NCBI GenBank assembly: GCA_030374765.1
Contig: JARGXX010000103.1
Location: forward strand, 310,001 to 374,000
Reading direction: 5' to 3'
From: Agarophyton chilense
Taxonomy: Eukaryota > Rhodophyta > Florideophyceae > Gracilariales > Gracilariaceae
DNA length: 64,000 nt
Positions within the stretch are counted from its first letter, which is position 1. Each line of letters opens with the position of its first letter. The notes beneath the pieces were generated by a model. It had not been told where the DNA came from and made no database searches. It saw only the letters and a list, made by a program, of their open reading frames with translations. Below, piece by piece: positions 33,055 through 46,655 of the stretch. The position numbers were made by a program, and so were the translations under genes.

Positions 33055-36000
33055 TTAGAAACGGGATGTGCCCATGAGCCCGACCATCGAGGAGTCGATC
33101 TCCCTTGGGAGTGGTAATCGCATGCGTCGATGATATCGCACGAGCTGCGAACGGGGGATATGAGCTATAGGTTCCCACGTATCCGCTTCCGGAGGAAAAC
33201 CGTACCAACGGACTCGATACAGTAATTCTCTGGTATCTTCATGCTCGCCATGTTCACGTATGCGATCGATAACATATTCCTGGGCGTTTCCCAATGCTTT
33301 CGCTGTTGGCGCGAGACTCATGTTAACAGGTTTGAAATGCCTTCGGGCTGACCCAGGCGTTTCTGTGTTAGCAGTCTCAGCATCGCTAAGCGTTCGCTCG
33401 TCGACTAACTGTCGTTCTGCCCGCAGAGGCAGTGTACTCATTCCTTGAGAACCTTTCTCAGATAAAGAGCTATACTGTTTTCCAGGTTCCATAGAAGCGT
33501 ACTTCTTGCTACTTTTCAATTCCATTCGTGGAGGAACTTCCTTCGGTTTATCCGATTATGACCGCTGTTCGGTGGACGATGGTGCTTGCACCACGACAGG
33601 AGGCCATACCTTTCCTTTTTCCTGCCCACGAGGGATATGAGCCGGTATCGGCGGAACAGCGAGTGGCGCTTCACCTGACGGTTCAGCCTGAAACGGCAAC
33701 GGCGCGTTTTCGCGTGCAATCGTTTCCAAGTCCTTGGTGCCAAAGTCCAAAACATCTTTCCTGCTTTCAGGTTCCATTTCTGTACTTACGGGTGTGCGCG
33801 TGCCACGGGGCATATCCCGATATTTCGGAAGCTGTTCGTGATTGGCCTACGCAACCGCCGGCGGTGGGAGATCAGGAGCTTTCTCCTCCGCTCGAGCCGT
33901 TGGTGGCGGTTCACTCTCCCCAGAGTCGCTTGGGCTTTGGCCTTGACGTTCCGTCGCACTTGCCTCCTTAGTTTTACCAGATACCTGGACTTCCACTTGC
34001 GGGTCAGGCGCGACTTCAACGCGATCGCGCGATACACGTTCGACGTCCTCACCTGTCTTGATGACCACTGTGTCTTCATCAAGGTCCACCACTTTGAAGG
34101 GTCCAGCCGCTATCGGCAACAACTTATGACGAGATTCTTCCTGTTTGTCCGGTCTTTCAACTCGCACGAAGACGTGACCTCCTACTCGGATTGCCGGATT
34201 TCCTCTTCGCCTTCTGGCGTCATAGATTCGCTTATAGCGAGCTTGCGTCTTCGATAACTCCTTAGCGGCTTCTTCTGCTCTGGCCTTCAGGTCATTCCTC
34301 CATTTCAGATGGTACTTAGCCGGGGTCGGCGCGTCCAATTCTGTCTCTTCGTTGAGCGCAACAGGTAAAGCCGGAGGGTTACGTGAGAGCACGAGGTCGA
34401 ACGGTGCCGTCTTTGTAGAGGTGTGCACTTGCGTATTGTATGCGTAGCACAGAGTATCAGTAAACATGTCCCATTCTTTCGGGTGGTCCGCGATGTAGTG
34501 TCGTAATGCTGCTATCAGCGTGCGGTTGAAAAGCTCCACCTGACCGTTGCATTGCGTATGATAGGTCGTGGTAAACAAGTTTCGAATGCCCATAATGCGG
34601 CAAACATTCTGAAAGAACTTCGCAACGAATTGCTTCCCATTTTCTGATAACAGAACTTCTGGTGGTCCGTATACAAATAACCAGTGTTTGATAAACGCCT
34701 GTGCGATTACGGTTGCGGTTATCCGCTTCAGCGGCACAGTCCGCACTAGCTTCGAGAAGCAGTCGGTGATTACCAAAAGGGAGCGATAACCTCGCCTTGA
34801 GCGAATCAATTCCCCTAGGATGTCGATACTGACGTATTGTAAAGGCGCTTTCGCCTGGAATGACGTCATCGGTTTCCGCTTCCTGTAAAGCTTCATGCGA
34901 TTCTTCGCACATGTTTTACACAATCTCACTGTATCATGGCAGTCCATTGCCAAAGTAGGCCAGTAAAAATCTCTTCTTAGAGTCATGAACAGCTTCGTTC
35001 CTTCTGGATGACCAGACAGCCTGCTGTAGTGTGCCAGATAGAGTACTCGACTCTTCAGGACGTGTAGAATCCCGATTTGATCATGCTTTTCGACATGTCT
35101 TAACAGTACTCCTCGTGAATTGAGTGAAAAGGGGAGCTCCTCCCACCCGTTAAGACGAGAGCGTATCGACGCACAAAACGTATCGGCGTGTTGCTCATTG
35201 AGGAGTTCAGTGCACGAGATTCGCTCGAGTTGAACTGAAGGGTCAGTGTCTGCTAATGCAAGGAACGGGTATGCATCCGAATAATCATCAAAGGGCTCTT
35301 GTTGCTCTTCTTCAAAAGATGGTGAATGGGTCTCCATGTAGAAGCAAGGTATCTCTTAATCGATTTCGCCTTGGGTTGCGCCCAGTGTTTTGAGTCGCGA
35401 TAGCGCGTCAGCTTGGACATTGGCCAATCCCTTCTTATACTTCACTTCGAAGTCAAATTCAGAAAGGGGTAAGCGCCATCGTGTGAGACGACCAGATGGG
35501 TCTGTAATGGACAGTAACCATCGTAGAGACGAATGATCCGTGTTGACGGTAAAACGTTCTCCTTGGAGATACGGTCGCAATGTGGATAGAGCCCAAACGA
35601 CTGCAAGGCATTCCTTTACTGAAACTGAATACTTCTTCTAAGCTGCGTTCAGCGATCTTGACCAGTAATCAATGGGTTTGCGTTCACCATCAGGGTGTGT
35701 TTGAAAACGGGCACACCCTACTTGGTACTCGCTAGAGTCGGTATCCACTGAGTATGGCAGGTTGGGGATGGGCAGCGCCAAGACTGGGGCTGTAATAGTC
35801 TTTGTTTTCAGCGTGTCGAACGCTTCCGCTTCAGCTTGTCTGAATTGTTCCAGCTGTACTGGTTGTCCTTTACGCAGCTTTGCATTGAGCGGTGCCGCTA
35901 TATGCGAGTATCGCGGCACGAGTTGTCGGTAGACGTTTCACAGGCCGAGGAAAGAATGCAATTGCTCCTGTGTCGACGGAGGTTGTACTTCGCGGAGAGC

Positions 36001-37650
36001 CGCTGTTTGTGCCTCTTTAATGGCAAGCTGTCCCGGCTTGATCACATGTCCTAAGTACCGGACGGTGCAAGCGAACCATTCGCATTTCTTGAACTTCAAG
36101 GTGATACCTGCACTCTGTAGTGCTTTAAAGATCTCCTCGACATGCCGTAAATGGCTTTTAACATCCTGGGAAAAGATGATCACATGGTCCAAATAGATTA
36201 AACAAGTCTTCCACTTGTATCTTGAGAGCAAGATGACCAGAGTACGCTGGAAAGTAGCCGTTGCATTCGTTAAGCCAAAGGGCATCCTTTTGAAACGGTA
36301 GAGACCGGCGTGACACGCAAATGCGGTTTTTTCTTGGTCTTCTTCCGCTACAGGCACCTGCCAATAGCCAGAGTTGGCGTCCAACGTGGTAAACATGTTC
36401 GCTTCTCCTAAGCTGTCAATACATTCGTCCATTCGAGGCAACGGGTATAAATCTCGAACTGTAACTGCGTTCAGTTTTCGAAAATCGACACAGAATCGTA
36501 AAGAACCATCAGGTTTTGGGACCAGCACCACTGGTGAGGCCCAAGCAGATTGAGCTGCTTCGATTACTACTTCTTCCAGCATTTTGCTGACATTCTCCTC
36601 CTCGATTTGGCGAGTTCGCGGTCCCGCTCTGTAGGGTGGTTGGGAGATGGGTCGTGACCCTGGGACCAAATCAATGTGGTGTTCCGTAGCGGAGATCTCT
36701 CCTAGTTTTCCACTCCACATGGATTTATACTTCTTCAGCATAGACCTGATCTTCGTTCTGTAGTGTTCCGACACATGTGCTAAGTCTAGCTCATCGACCA
36801 GGCTCTCTGGATCCTTTGCCGTTTGCAATTGATCTCCAGACGGAGTTTGCGGTTCTTCGTCTGTGTCACCGACATGGGTTAATCCCAATACTTCTCCAGT
36901 AGAAATATGAGTAGGGACCACCACTGTAGGATGAGGCAAAGCTGTGGCAACAACCTGATTCTTCGGTATCTGATAATCGTTATTGGTGAAGCTACTCACT
37001 AGTATCCAAAAAAGGCTACCAGGATCAACCTGAACAATGCCGTTAGCGACTAGCAATCCACGGGATTCGTACATCCGAGTATTCGGTTGAACTACCACGA
37101 GTCCGTGTCGTTCTGTTCTTACTTGAACCCAAGTTTGGGTTTGTGCCTTCAGGATGGCACTCTTCGCTACTCGAATCCTCGGCGAGACACGTCCTCGGGA
37201 TTTCCCGTATTCCATAGATGGTGGAAGTGGAGGTGCTTCAGGGCAACGACGCATTGGCTTGCGAACAATTCGTACCATTGATCCATCATCTTGTTCCACT
37301 AGTTTTCTTCGCGGGCGAAGGGCTTCGACAAACTTGTCGCAATAATCACATCCCAGTACCACTGGTGCAGCTAACATCTTACAGACGATGAAGTCGACTA
37401 GGACTACAAAGCGTCCCAAACGCACCACGAGTCGAACTGTTCCCAGTGTCTTCACAGCATTTTTGTTGGCATCCCGGATATCCGGTGAAGGACCGTATCG
37501 AATACGTTCTAAGTCAGCAGGAGCGAGCTCCGATTCCCATATAAAGTTCGGACCAGCACTTGTGTACCGGATAGTCAATCGACGAGATAACAGATTCCTT
37601 TCAGAGCCGATGTCGGCATAGACCTTATAGTTTCTTTTAGACACTACCAT
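33055..37650 (-). pseudogene. Chromovirus B pol: protease, RT, RNase H, integrase, chromodomain
   Basis: In - strand order: a retropepsin-like region with DIGSERN near 37600; reverse transcriptase with VLVPKPDGSLRFCVDFRKLN and FGLTNATATFQ (about 36250-36550); RNase H around 35360-35900; integrase 33850-35340 with a zinc-binding CKTC region, QYVSIDILG, SENGKQF and CNGQVELFNRTL; and a C-terminal chromodomain (RVRWYGFPPEADTWEP, about 33130-33290). The chromodomain defines the chromovirus branch of Ty3/gypsy; such domains direct integration to certain chromatin. It is broken in several places. Confidence 0.88.
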
Positions 37651-37873
37651 GAGGTAACTTTCCCGTTTTGACGAACAAGTATAACGTCTCCAAGGACGAT
37701 GTAACTCACAGTCAAACTGTACTCGCTTTCCGCCCGCCGGATTGATTCCGTACAGCGGAAATTGGGAGGCCTCAAGAGAATCTTAGGCTTCCTAGCGCGG
37801 GAGCAGGGAGGCGAGCTCTCCCTGGTCATCACTACGAGATCGACTAGTGCCGACCCCCTAGGGGCTCCCTCAC

Positions 37874-40026
37874 TTAGTTTTCCGGTTGCACCGGCTGCTT
37901 CGCCTGAAAGACGCCTCTTCCTACCGGAGTTCCGGGATGTAACACTTCAGCATTCTGAGCAACTGGCTTGTCCGTCCGGCGCATTGGTGTCTGAGAAAAC
38001 CAACTTTTGGCTTTCCAATACATACCCGCCGGTACGCGGCTCCTTTCCTCTTCTGAGAGTGCTTCATAATTCGTCATGATACGACTCAGATCCTTTTCAG
38101 GAAGCGTGCATTCTGCACTCAAATGGTGTTTTCCATAACCCCAATAACAGATCAAACCGTCACGACGGATGGTCAACACAGGTTGTGAACGGTATGCCGT
38201 GCAAGTATCCACCCATCCGGGTTTCCCGTTCTTAAAACCTCCTTGTGGTGGCACCGTGTAGGGACGATACATAGGGCGACGGCCCTCAATAGCCATTAGG
38301 GCTTCCTCGTCCTGAGACTCCGAGTGTGGGAGATCCACTGTAGGTACAGAAGAGTCCGTATAATCCATTAAATGGACCGCCTCCTCATGCGAGTCACTCC
38401 CTTTGGGTGCCAACGACGAATCTCGTGAGTGCACTGGAGATTCCAGGTGTAGCAGTTTGCTGCGCTGATTAACTCCTGCGGAGATCCTCTCCTTACCCAT
38501 TGAGGTTCGAAAAGCCACTGAACGACGGGGGATACCACGCGCGCTGGCCGCGTCTCCTTCAGCTTTCGCAAACTGAACTAATTCCAAAAAGGAGACTCTC
38601 CCATGCTTCTCTCGATATCGAGCTACCAACGACTTGATGCTCGGGTCCAGCCCGTCGATGTACAAGGTAATCTTGTCCTCCGTCGAGTGGAGGTTTCCAC
38701 AGCGGACTGAAGCTTTGTTAAGCCTTGAGCTGTACTCAGCTTCGCCCTCCTCAGGCTTTTGGGTCACATCCCTTAGGTACAGGATCGCCTGACGTATCGC
38801 GTTTGAAGTCGCGTAATTGCGCAGCAAATACTGCACCGCCTCTGGCCATGAGGTAACGCCGCCTTCGTCGGCTTTCAATGATCCGCAAACGGAACGATAT
38901 TGCTCTAAAGCCAAACCCTTCAGGAAGTGTGGTAAAGACACAAATGCCTGTGGTTCACTCATCTCTAGAGTGTTCTCTTCGGCAACAAATCGAGTGAGAA
39001 ACTCGATAACGAGAATGGGGGTTTTCCCATCAAATGTTAAATCATTAAGGCCGATCTTCAATCGTTTGATGTGATCCTTCACCTTCGCGGTTTCGAGTCC
39101 TGAGCGCTTTTGCTCTTCACCTTCAGACGGTAGTACCTGTAACTCAGGACCTTCCGATAAAGCGGATTCGTGCACGGGATCACCTTAAATCATCTGTAAG
39201 GAGAGCCTGTTTTTCTCATTAACCACGAAGACGTGTTCTTCTTCCGAGATCGGGACCTTCGATGACCATCATCACTGTCGTCGTCATCTGACGTATCTGA
39301 ATCTTCAGAATCATCAGTAATGGAACTGAAACCCTCCGTACTTGACGATTCATCACTCGTATCACGTGCGGACTTCCGCTTCTTACGTCGTGACTTCGAC
39401 TTCTTGGAACGAGCTTCCTCCAAAGGAGCTCCTTCCTCTTTCAGCACGACTGGTTTAGCAGCAGTCTGCGCATGAACTGCCGTCTCCAGGCGTTCTAAAC
39501 GAGGGTTAACTCGAGTGAGGACTTCCTCTACATCCACGGTTAAGCCGGGTAGCGCATCGAGCGTATTCCCGTACCTCTCCAGTAGATGGTTCAAATCCTC
39601 ACGTAGTGTTTTCACTGATGCAGAGACCTGCTTCCCATCGTCTTGACGAACGAGTGCTTGATGCGCCCCGCGTAATTATTCGACATCAGCGATAAGAGCA
39701 GCGATCTGTGATTCCAACGCAACCATGCGCACACGCGAAGCGCTTGACTCAGACTTGAGACGACGCACTTCCCTGCGCAAATCATCCTCTTCTTGAGGTC
39801 CAACGATCTCAGGGTCAACTACGGCTTCTGTGTTGGGCGTGACTGCCCCTGCCACAGGAGCTGGTACATCCGAGAGATCTCGTTCATCATTCACTGAGCG
39901 TGAGCGCGACATCGCTTGACGATACAGCCGCTCTCCGGCTTCAACAGATGAGGTGAGCCTCGGTTTCGGGGGTTGTTCCGCAGGACCGGGGCGACCAGTA
40001 CTCGACTGGCTTCGGGTATTCGGCAT
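37874..40026 (-). pseudogene. Chromovirus B gag
   Basis: The N-terminal part, from the ATG at 40026, is charged with an acidic Ser/Asp tract and basic Lys/Arg clusters. The C-terminal part (37874-39175) has the retrotransposon gag domain (FDGKTPILVIEFLTRF, LKGLALEQYRSV, AEYSSRLNKASVRCGN) and a nucleocapsid-like Cys/His segment near 38150. It is broken. Confidence 0.82.
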
Positions 40027-40221
40027 CCTAGACCAGACCTGAGTCCAGGTGATAACCAAATGGTGTCTTCGACTTCTCGACCACGTGTTCAACCACGATG
40101 AATTCCGCAATTGCCGGAGGTGGTTCGATAAACAATAACTGTAGTGATTCCACTTCTTCCAAGTATCGATATCGATTCCACGTTCCAGGAACGAGTTGTG
40201 CAGTGCAGCTGACCACAGTGG

Positions 40222-40239
40222 TTCTAAGTCGGGAGACCA
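40222..40239 (-). other. Chromovirus B primer-binding site
   Basis: Read on -, TGGTCTCCCGACTTAGAA begins two bases inside the 5' LTR; its complement would be the 3' end of a tRNA finishing GGGAGACCA. The identical 18 bases are in element A. Confidence 0.8.
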
Positions 40240-40241
40240 CT

Positions 40242-40908
40242 TGTAGCATCCGCTCTAACGAAGAGAGCAGACACCTGTGACAGCGTTCGGACTGCGGATG
40301 GGTCGCTTGCGGCGAAAGAAAAGGGTTGGCAGAGCTACAACACCAGCTAGCTGGAAGTGGGGTGTAAGGCAACTACTCGGCAGCGAGGGTGAACAGTGCA
40401 ACTGTAAAACGTTGATGGAACGTAGGTACGAGACGGATCGTGAAGTGGTTGGGGGCTGACTATCTATTATAGCTCGTCCGGATCTCCGGTTAAGGAATCC
40501 TAAGCGAGGAACAGAATAGTCATGATGCCCATGTTGTCTCCTTTACTTGGAGTCGGCGCTCACCTCTGGTACACTATATACTGTGTGCCAGGGTGAGTGC
40601 CCAAATAAATATATAAATAATACCCAGTGGTCAGCCAATTAGCCAAACCACTGTATGGGTATGGTCCCTAATGGACGTCTAGCTACAAAGGGTAGTAAAA
40701 CCAGCCATGTGGATCGCCACTACATGCGCCGTTGCAAGCCACTCCACTCGTGATGCAACGTGTTCCAACAATGTACCCTGCCTCCTGACATCCTACGCGG
40801 TGTGCTGTTTCATATCACAATGCTGATGATATCACTCACTTTTGAGTTCCAACCGCGACTTTGCTAAAAACCAACCGATCGGATTCCCCGACATAGTAGA
40901 ATACTACC
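40242..40908 (-). repeat. Chromovirus B 5' LTR (right end)
   Basis: 667 bp, followed by the target duplication GATAA. Most differences from the left copy lie in the first 215 bases. Confidence 0.9.
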
Positions 40909-41130
40909 GATAAAGCGCTCGATACCGCGGGGACTAATGCAGATAACGCTACAGCGGAGGTCAGCGTTGACATGGGTGAGATTATTCCCCAAGTCGCAGT
41001 TTTGCGCCCTCAACTCCAGGCCATGGATGTTACAGTTCCGGATACGACTGATGTCGGGGAACTGCTCGGTGCTGCCGCTGGTTACTTCCAGAATACTCCA
41101 AGCGGAGCTAGTCCTTCTGCAGGAGCTTGA
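40909..41130 (+). pseudogene. Chromovirus A opposite-strand reading frame, part beyond the B insertion
   Basis: Acidic, Ala/Thr/Gly-rich coding-like sequence running from the B target duplication to a TGA at 41128. Its position and composition fit the C-terminal end of the A opposite-strand frame that B interrupted. Confidence 0.5.
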
Positions 41131-41454
41131 TTATCCCGACACGGCATAACAAGGGACCTTGTGACTCATGACCATCTTTGCATGAAATCTAATCGTTTAG
41201 AATAACTCGCGAACAAGTAAACACTTGAGTTCCCTTTTTGATTTCTCTTGCCTCCTTCATTGTGAAACCGATTGATCGGATACCTGTGTAACTACAGTAT
41301 CATCTTTTCCTTCTCCTTCGAGGTCTCCTCTGTCGAGGTTTCTTCTTCTTCTAGTTCATCTTCTGCTTTCCAGGATTCTTCTTCTTTTACTGCATCTTCC
41401 TTTTCGAGATCTCCTCTCTTAAGATTGCTGCTAACCCACTTGGGTACCCTCAAT

Positions 41455-44400
41455 ACCCGGTGGTAGTGCGCTTCTTTTCCTGCGGTGATACGCAGTTACC
41501 TTCGAGCGGGATAAGTGCTCGAGGAGTTCCCAAGTGTCTTCCTCGACGGGTTATCCGTACCAGCGTACGCGGTGAAGAATCTCTTCATTGGAGTCATAAA
41601 TGCAGTCGATAAGTCGATCAGTCACGAACTCTTATGGGTAGACTTCTCTTTTTCCCGCCATCCTTGGCGTTCTCGTCTGTAGCTGTCCCCTTCTTGGGGT
41701 TCTCCTTTTCGTTAGAGCGTTGAATCGAGCTTCCCAGGGGAGTTTCCACGGATTGTGACGGCTACACTTCGTCGTGAAGACGCGAATACAACTTTAGATT
41801 TAGCGTAGTCCGCGGAGAAATTCCGGTACCTTCTGAAAGGTCTGCAAAATTCATGCGGATTGAGAGTAAGTCTCCCAAGATTCGTCGGGTAACGTCAGAG
41901 AGGCGACGAGTTGAACACGAGATTGACTCGGCTCCCGTTTCGGGTGACCGTTCCGAAAGTGTAGCTCGACTCATGGCATGCGCCGTGTTGGGGCGGCGGT
42001 TCCGCCCACACGTGTACGTTTGAAAACGAATCTTATTGGGTCAACCTCAAACGCTCAGTTGCACGTGCGTTTGACTGGCTGATATTCGTTGCGTACTACA
42101 GTGTCATTTTTTCCGCGCGTGCAGTACAGTTTGGTACCGTGCGACTTATCGAGAGTTCTACGGGCTTTGCCGTTTGTCCGCGCATATACGGGCTGTGCTT
42201 CTTCTCACTGCACCATGTTCGTCACCCTGCAAGGTGTTTCTGAAGTAGATTCTGTTCTTCTCTCTACTTTTATGGGTTCCTCTGTTCGACAGAGTTCCTT
42301 TCTGTTCATCCCTACCCTTCAGGGTCTTCAGCGTCCGTAGTAGTAGATATACCTACGTCGGGGTTTTCGTTGTCCAGTGCACTGATTGTCCCAGTTGTGG
42401 GGTCAGCTGTAACTGGACGTTCCAGGTTCGCCGGTGTGTCGTGAGCTCATCGCTCTCTACCCTTTCCAGGAGAAACTACCACTGTAGTGTCCGTAATGTC
42501 GCCGATCGAACGAAACGTATCACCATCAATGGGTGTCATCGCCGGAGCGAAACTGGTACTTGACATTTGACCATCCTCCTCCCCCTCCTTATGTGAGGAT
42601 TTGGGGTTAGAGTTAGTCAATACCCTAGGATCAGGGATAACTCTAGAAAGAGAATCCAGTCGTGTACGAATACCTGGTTTCACAGGGACAGTAGGTGTCG
42701 TGTCTGACTCCAATGGGAGATCCGATAGAACAAGATTCATATGTGGGACGACCGCCAGGCGGGATTGATTGCACCTCCGATTAAGGTTTCCCTGCTAGCT
42801 CCGTATGCGAATTCGGTGCTAATACAACGCGATAGCGCGATACTCGTTCATGACGTTCACTTATTTCCAACACCACAGTCGTGTTATACGCGGAGAAAAT
42901 GCGGTAGAGACCTTCTGCAATCGGCGATAGCTAGTGCCGGCGCTCCTGTTCAGAATTATAATATTCCTTTCTCAGGAAGACGTAGTCACCGGCGCTAACC
43001 TTTGGCAAGGGTTTTCTGACCTCCGCATCGAAGTTATGCTTATAAGCGGCCTGTGTTTTCTCCATTGACTTCCGAGCCATCGGTAATAGCTGTTTCAAAA
43101 CCTCTTGCCAGGTATCCCGATAGTTTTTCGGGAAAGTAAACGTTCCCACAACGGGTTGCCGGTCCAACGCCACTGGAGGCATTGAAAGTACTAACTCCAA
43201 CGGCGGGATATTCGTTATGCGATGAACCTGCGTATTTTACGCGTAGGTGACAGCATCCGTAAATAGATCCCATTTTATTGGGTTATCCGCGACATAAGAT
43301 CTCAGCGCATTGAGTAGCGTACGATTAAATTGTTCAACTTGCCCATTACACTGTGAGTGATTTGTTATAACAAACAAGTTCCTTTGGTCCAGGATTCTGC
43401 ACATGTTCTGAAAGAACTTCGCAGCGAATCTTGAGCCGTTCCCCGAGAGGAGTTGTATCGGTGGGCCATACACGAACACCCAATGTGTTACGAAAGCTTG
43501 CGCAACCGCACTGGCGGTGATCCTCTTCAGAGGTTCGGTACGAACTATCTTCGAAAAGCGGTCCGTAATGACCAGAAGAAACCGATTACCTCAGGTGGTA
43601 AGTAAAAGAGGACGCAATATGTCCATGGCGACTAACTCTAAAGGGGCACGTGCCGGAAACAGATTAAGTTTCTTCGAATACTTTCGTAACTTCATGCTGT
43701 TCTTAGCGCAACCCATTCATCCTCGAGAAATGGCATAGCAGTCAAATGCCATTGCTGGACAGTAGAAATCTCTGCGAAGAGTTGGATATAACTTCCTTCC
43801 CCCTGGGCGGGCACCTATTTTCATGTAGTGAGATATATGTAAATCCCTTTGTTGCAGGGAGTGAGGCACCAAAACCTTTCGGTTAGATTCCACCACCCTA
43901 ATTAAGTATCCCTGGTCGTTGACCTGAAAGGGTAATTGATGTCCTCCGTTTCACTGGGATCGGATCCGGGTACAAAACGGGTCCATCTGCTGTTCCCTTA
44001 TCATCTCCTCAGGAGTTATCGGGATAAAGGAACCCTAAAGGGGCTCCGACGGTTCGGTAGCCAGTAGATTGTCACAAACGTTATCCGAAATTGGCGCGGC
44101 TTCCCTCTGTGTAGGGTTCACCATAAAGCGTGGTATCTCCAGATCACCAACTGGTTCCGCTTCGGCGTTGGTTCTCAGCCGGGAGAGAGCATCGGCCTGG
44201 CAGTTCAGGATGCCTTTTTTGTACTCGACGTCAAAGTCGAATTCCACGAGGCGGAGACGTCAACCCATAAGGCGACCTGAAGGCTCCGCAATCTCCATCA
44301 GCTATCGGAGCTCGAAATGGTCCTTATGCACTATAAAGTGATTACCAATCAGATAGGGGCATATTGTTGCTAACGACCAGACCACGGCGAGACATTCCTT

Positions 44401-46512
44401 CTCAGATACTGAGTAATTGCGCTCATGCACATTCAGTGTACGCGACGAGTAGCTTATCGGCTTTCTGTCTCCACTCGGCGTTGTTTGGAACAACGCACGC
44501 CTAATCTGCTGGGAACTCGCATCTGTATCGATAGAGTACGGAAGTCCCAGAGTGGGTAACGCCAGTATTGGCGGAGACGTTACAGCGTCTACAAGCAATT
44601 GAAATGCTGTAGCCTGTGCCTCATCAAGAGGTTCCATCTTCACTGGCTGCCCTTTACGCAGTAACTAGTTAAGAGGAGCCGATATATCCGCATACTTCGG
44701 TACAAAGCGGCGGTAGACATTACACAATTCTAAGAAGGATCTTAATTCTGTCTGTGTCGTCGGATGAAGTGCCTCTTAGAGAGATCTGACTCGAACGGTG
44801 TCCACCGATAACCTTCCGAGGCGAATGATATGTCCTAAGTATTTCACTGAATCAGTGAAGAACTTACACTTCTTAAGCTTCAAAGTGATACCTGCATTAC
44901 GTAGTACTGTCAATACGTCTGACACATGCCTCATATGGTCGTCGAGGTTATTCGAGAAAACGATTATATCATTGAGATAAACGAGACAAGTCCTCCATTT
45001 GAAGCGAGCAAGTAAAAAAATCGACGGCACGTTGGAATTTCGCTGGCGCTTTAGTCAAGCCAAATGGCATCCGACTGAATCGGTAGAGTCCCTGATGACA
45101 AACAAACGCGGTCTTATCGCGGTCTTACTTTTTCACAGTAACTTGCCAACATCCCCAATTCTCATCCAGTGTAGTAAATATGTTTGCCCCTCCAAGGGAG
45201 GCTATGCATTCATCCATCCTTGGGATAGGGTATACGTCCTTTACGGTAGCGGCATTTAAACGATGGTAGTCTACACAAAGTCTCCATGGTCCATCTTATT
45301 TCGGAGCTAACACCACTGGTGAAGCCCAAGTAGATTGGGTAGTTTCGATCACTGCTCCATCTAGCATCTTCTCAATCTGAGTTTTTTCTTCCTCCCGAGC
45401 AGTAGGGCCAGCCCTGTATGGATGCTGTTCTATCGGCCGTGTACCGGGTATCAGATCAATTCTGTGTTCTGTAATCGCAATCTCGCCAAGAGAGCCATCC
45501 CACATGGGTGTAAATTCGCACATCATGTTGCGTAAACTCTCACGATGAGAAACGGAAACATGATATAGGTCTAGATTCTTCAACTCTTCAAGAGGATTCC
45601 TTGTTTCACCGCTCGGTGTTGTACCATTAACTTCTTTTTCGACTTCTGAGGTTTTCGGACACTCGACGTCCGGTATTGCTGCAACGACGTTCTTCTCCCC
45701 CTCCTTAGGATGAGGGATACCGAGAATATCGGAAGCGCTCATCGGCGTCGGTACCACTGTTGTGGGGTGAGGTGGATCTGTCCCAATGATTTGGTGTTTC
45801 ACTAACCACTGTGTGGACTTCCTGAAATTGGTGACCAACACCTTGAATGGTTGATGGGAATCAATCTCGAATATCCCGTTCGCCAGAGCTACTTGGCGTG
45901 TCACATACAATGATTTTGACGGTTGAACTACCTGAAACCCATATTGTGTTGATACGACGCTAACCCAGACTTGGAATTCAGGTGGAGACGAGTTGATGAT
46001 CGGCCCGGCCCTCGGGACAACTGCGCAGAAGGTAAAGGCACTTGCTTTTGAAACGCAGACCTCAGCGGTTTTCGAAGGATTGGTATCGTTGATCCATTCG
46101 CCATCTCTACAGTCCTCGTTCGAGGTTTTATCGATTCTACGAAACGGTCGCAGAAGTCACACCCAAGTATTACTGGGGCACCAAGTGTTTCGCAAACGAC
46201 AAATTGTAGTGGGACGATATAATTTCCCAATGTCACGGGAAGGTCAATGATTCCTTCTGTACTCAACGGATTGTTGTTAGCGTCCGCGATATCCAGAATT
46301 AGACCTTGACGTATTAACGACCGCATCGAATCGGGTAAAAGTGACTTAACCAAAAAGTTTGGGCCAGCTCCTTTATCGAGGACAGAAAGCTGTCGAACCA
46401 TAAATTGGGTAAAAAGGCCAAGGTCTGCATATACCTTGTAATTGCGTTTAACCATGGCCAATACCCGATCCGGGATACGTAAATTACGAGACCGTATCCA
46501 CGGGCGACGCAA
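41455..46512 (-). pseudogene. Chromovirus A pol, heavily broken
   Basis: Recognisable on -: protease-like region (46400-46500), RT (44776-45910), RNase H (44035-44640), integrase with CNGQVEQFNRTLLNALRSYV near 43300, and a chromodomain-like block at about 41460-41625. It corresponds to B pol block by block but is clearly diverged. There are many breaks. Confidence 0.8.
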
Positions 46513-46655
46513 AGTACTGAGTTGTTCAGAATCTACGTCAGTAGTTATTGAGGATCTTGAAATAATCCTAACAACTTGGGAGCGAGGCTATGACGCCTCG
46601 AGCGTCCCAGTCCTCATCTATGGGAGCATTGCTCTCGCAATGAAGACTCCCTTGA

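Larger units (their letters stand above)
30178..40908 (-). mobile_element. Ty3/gypsy chromovirus B, nested in A, moderately broken
   Basis: A 10.7-kb element with 667-bp LTRs and target duplication GATAA (30173-30177 and 40909-40913). The LTRs differ at about 27 positions by eye (about 96% identity), so it is younger than A, as nesting demands. The sense strand is -. Order: right LTR, primer-binding site two bases inside it, gag, protease-RT-RNase H-integrase, chromodomain, pyrimidine tandem repeat, opposite-strand frame, purine tract, left LTR. Roughly half a dozen interruptions break the gag-pol frames. Confidence 0.92.
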
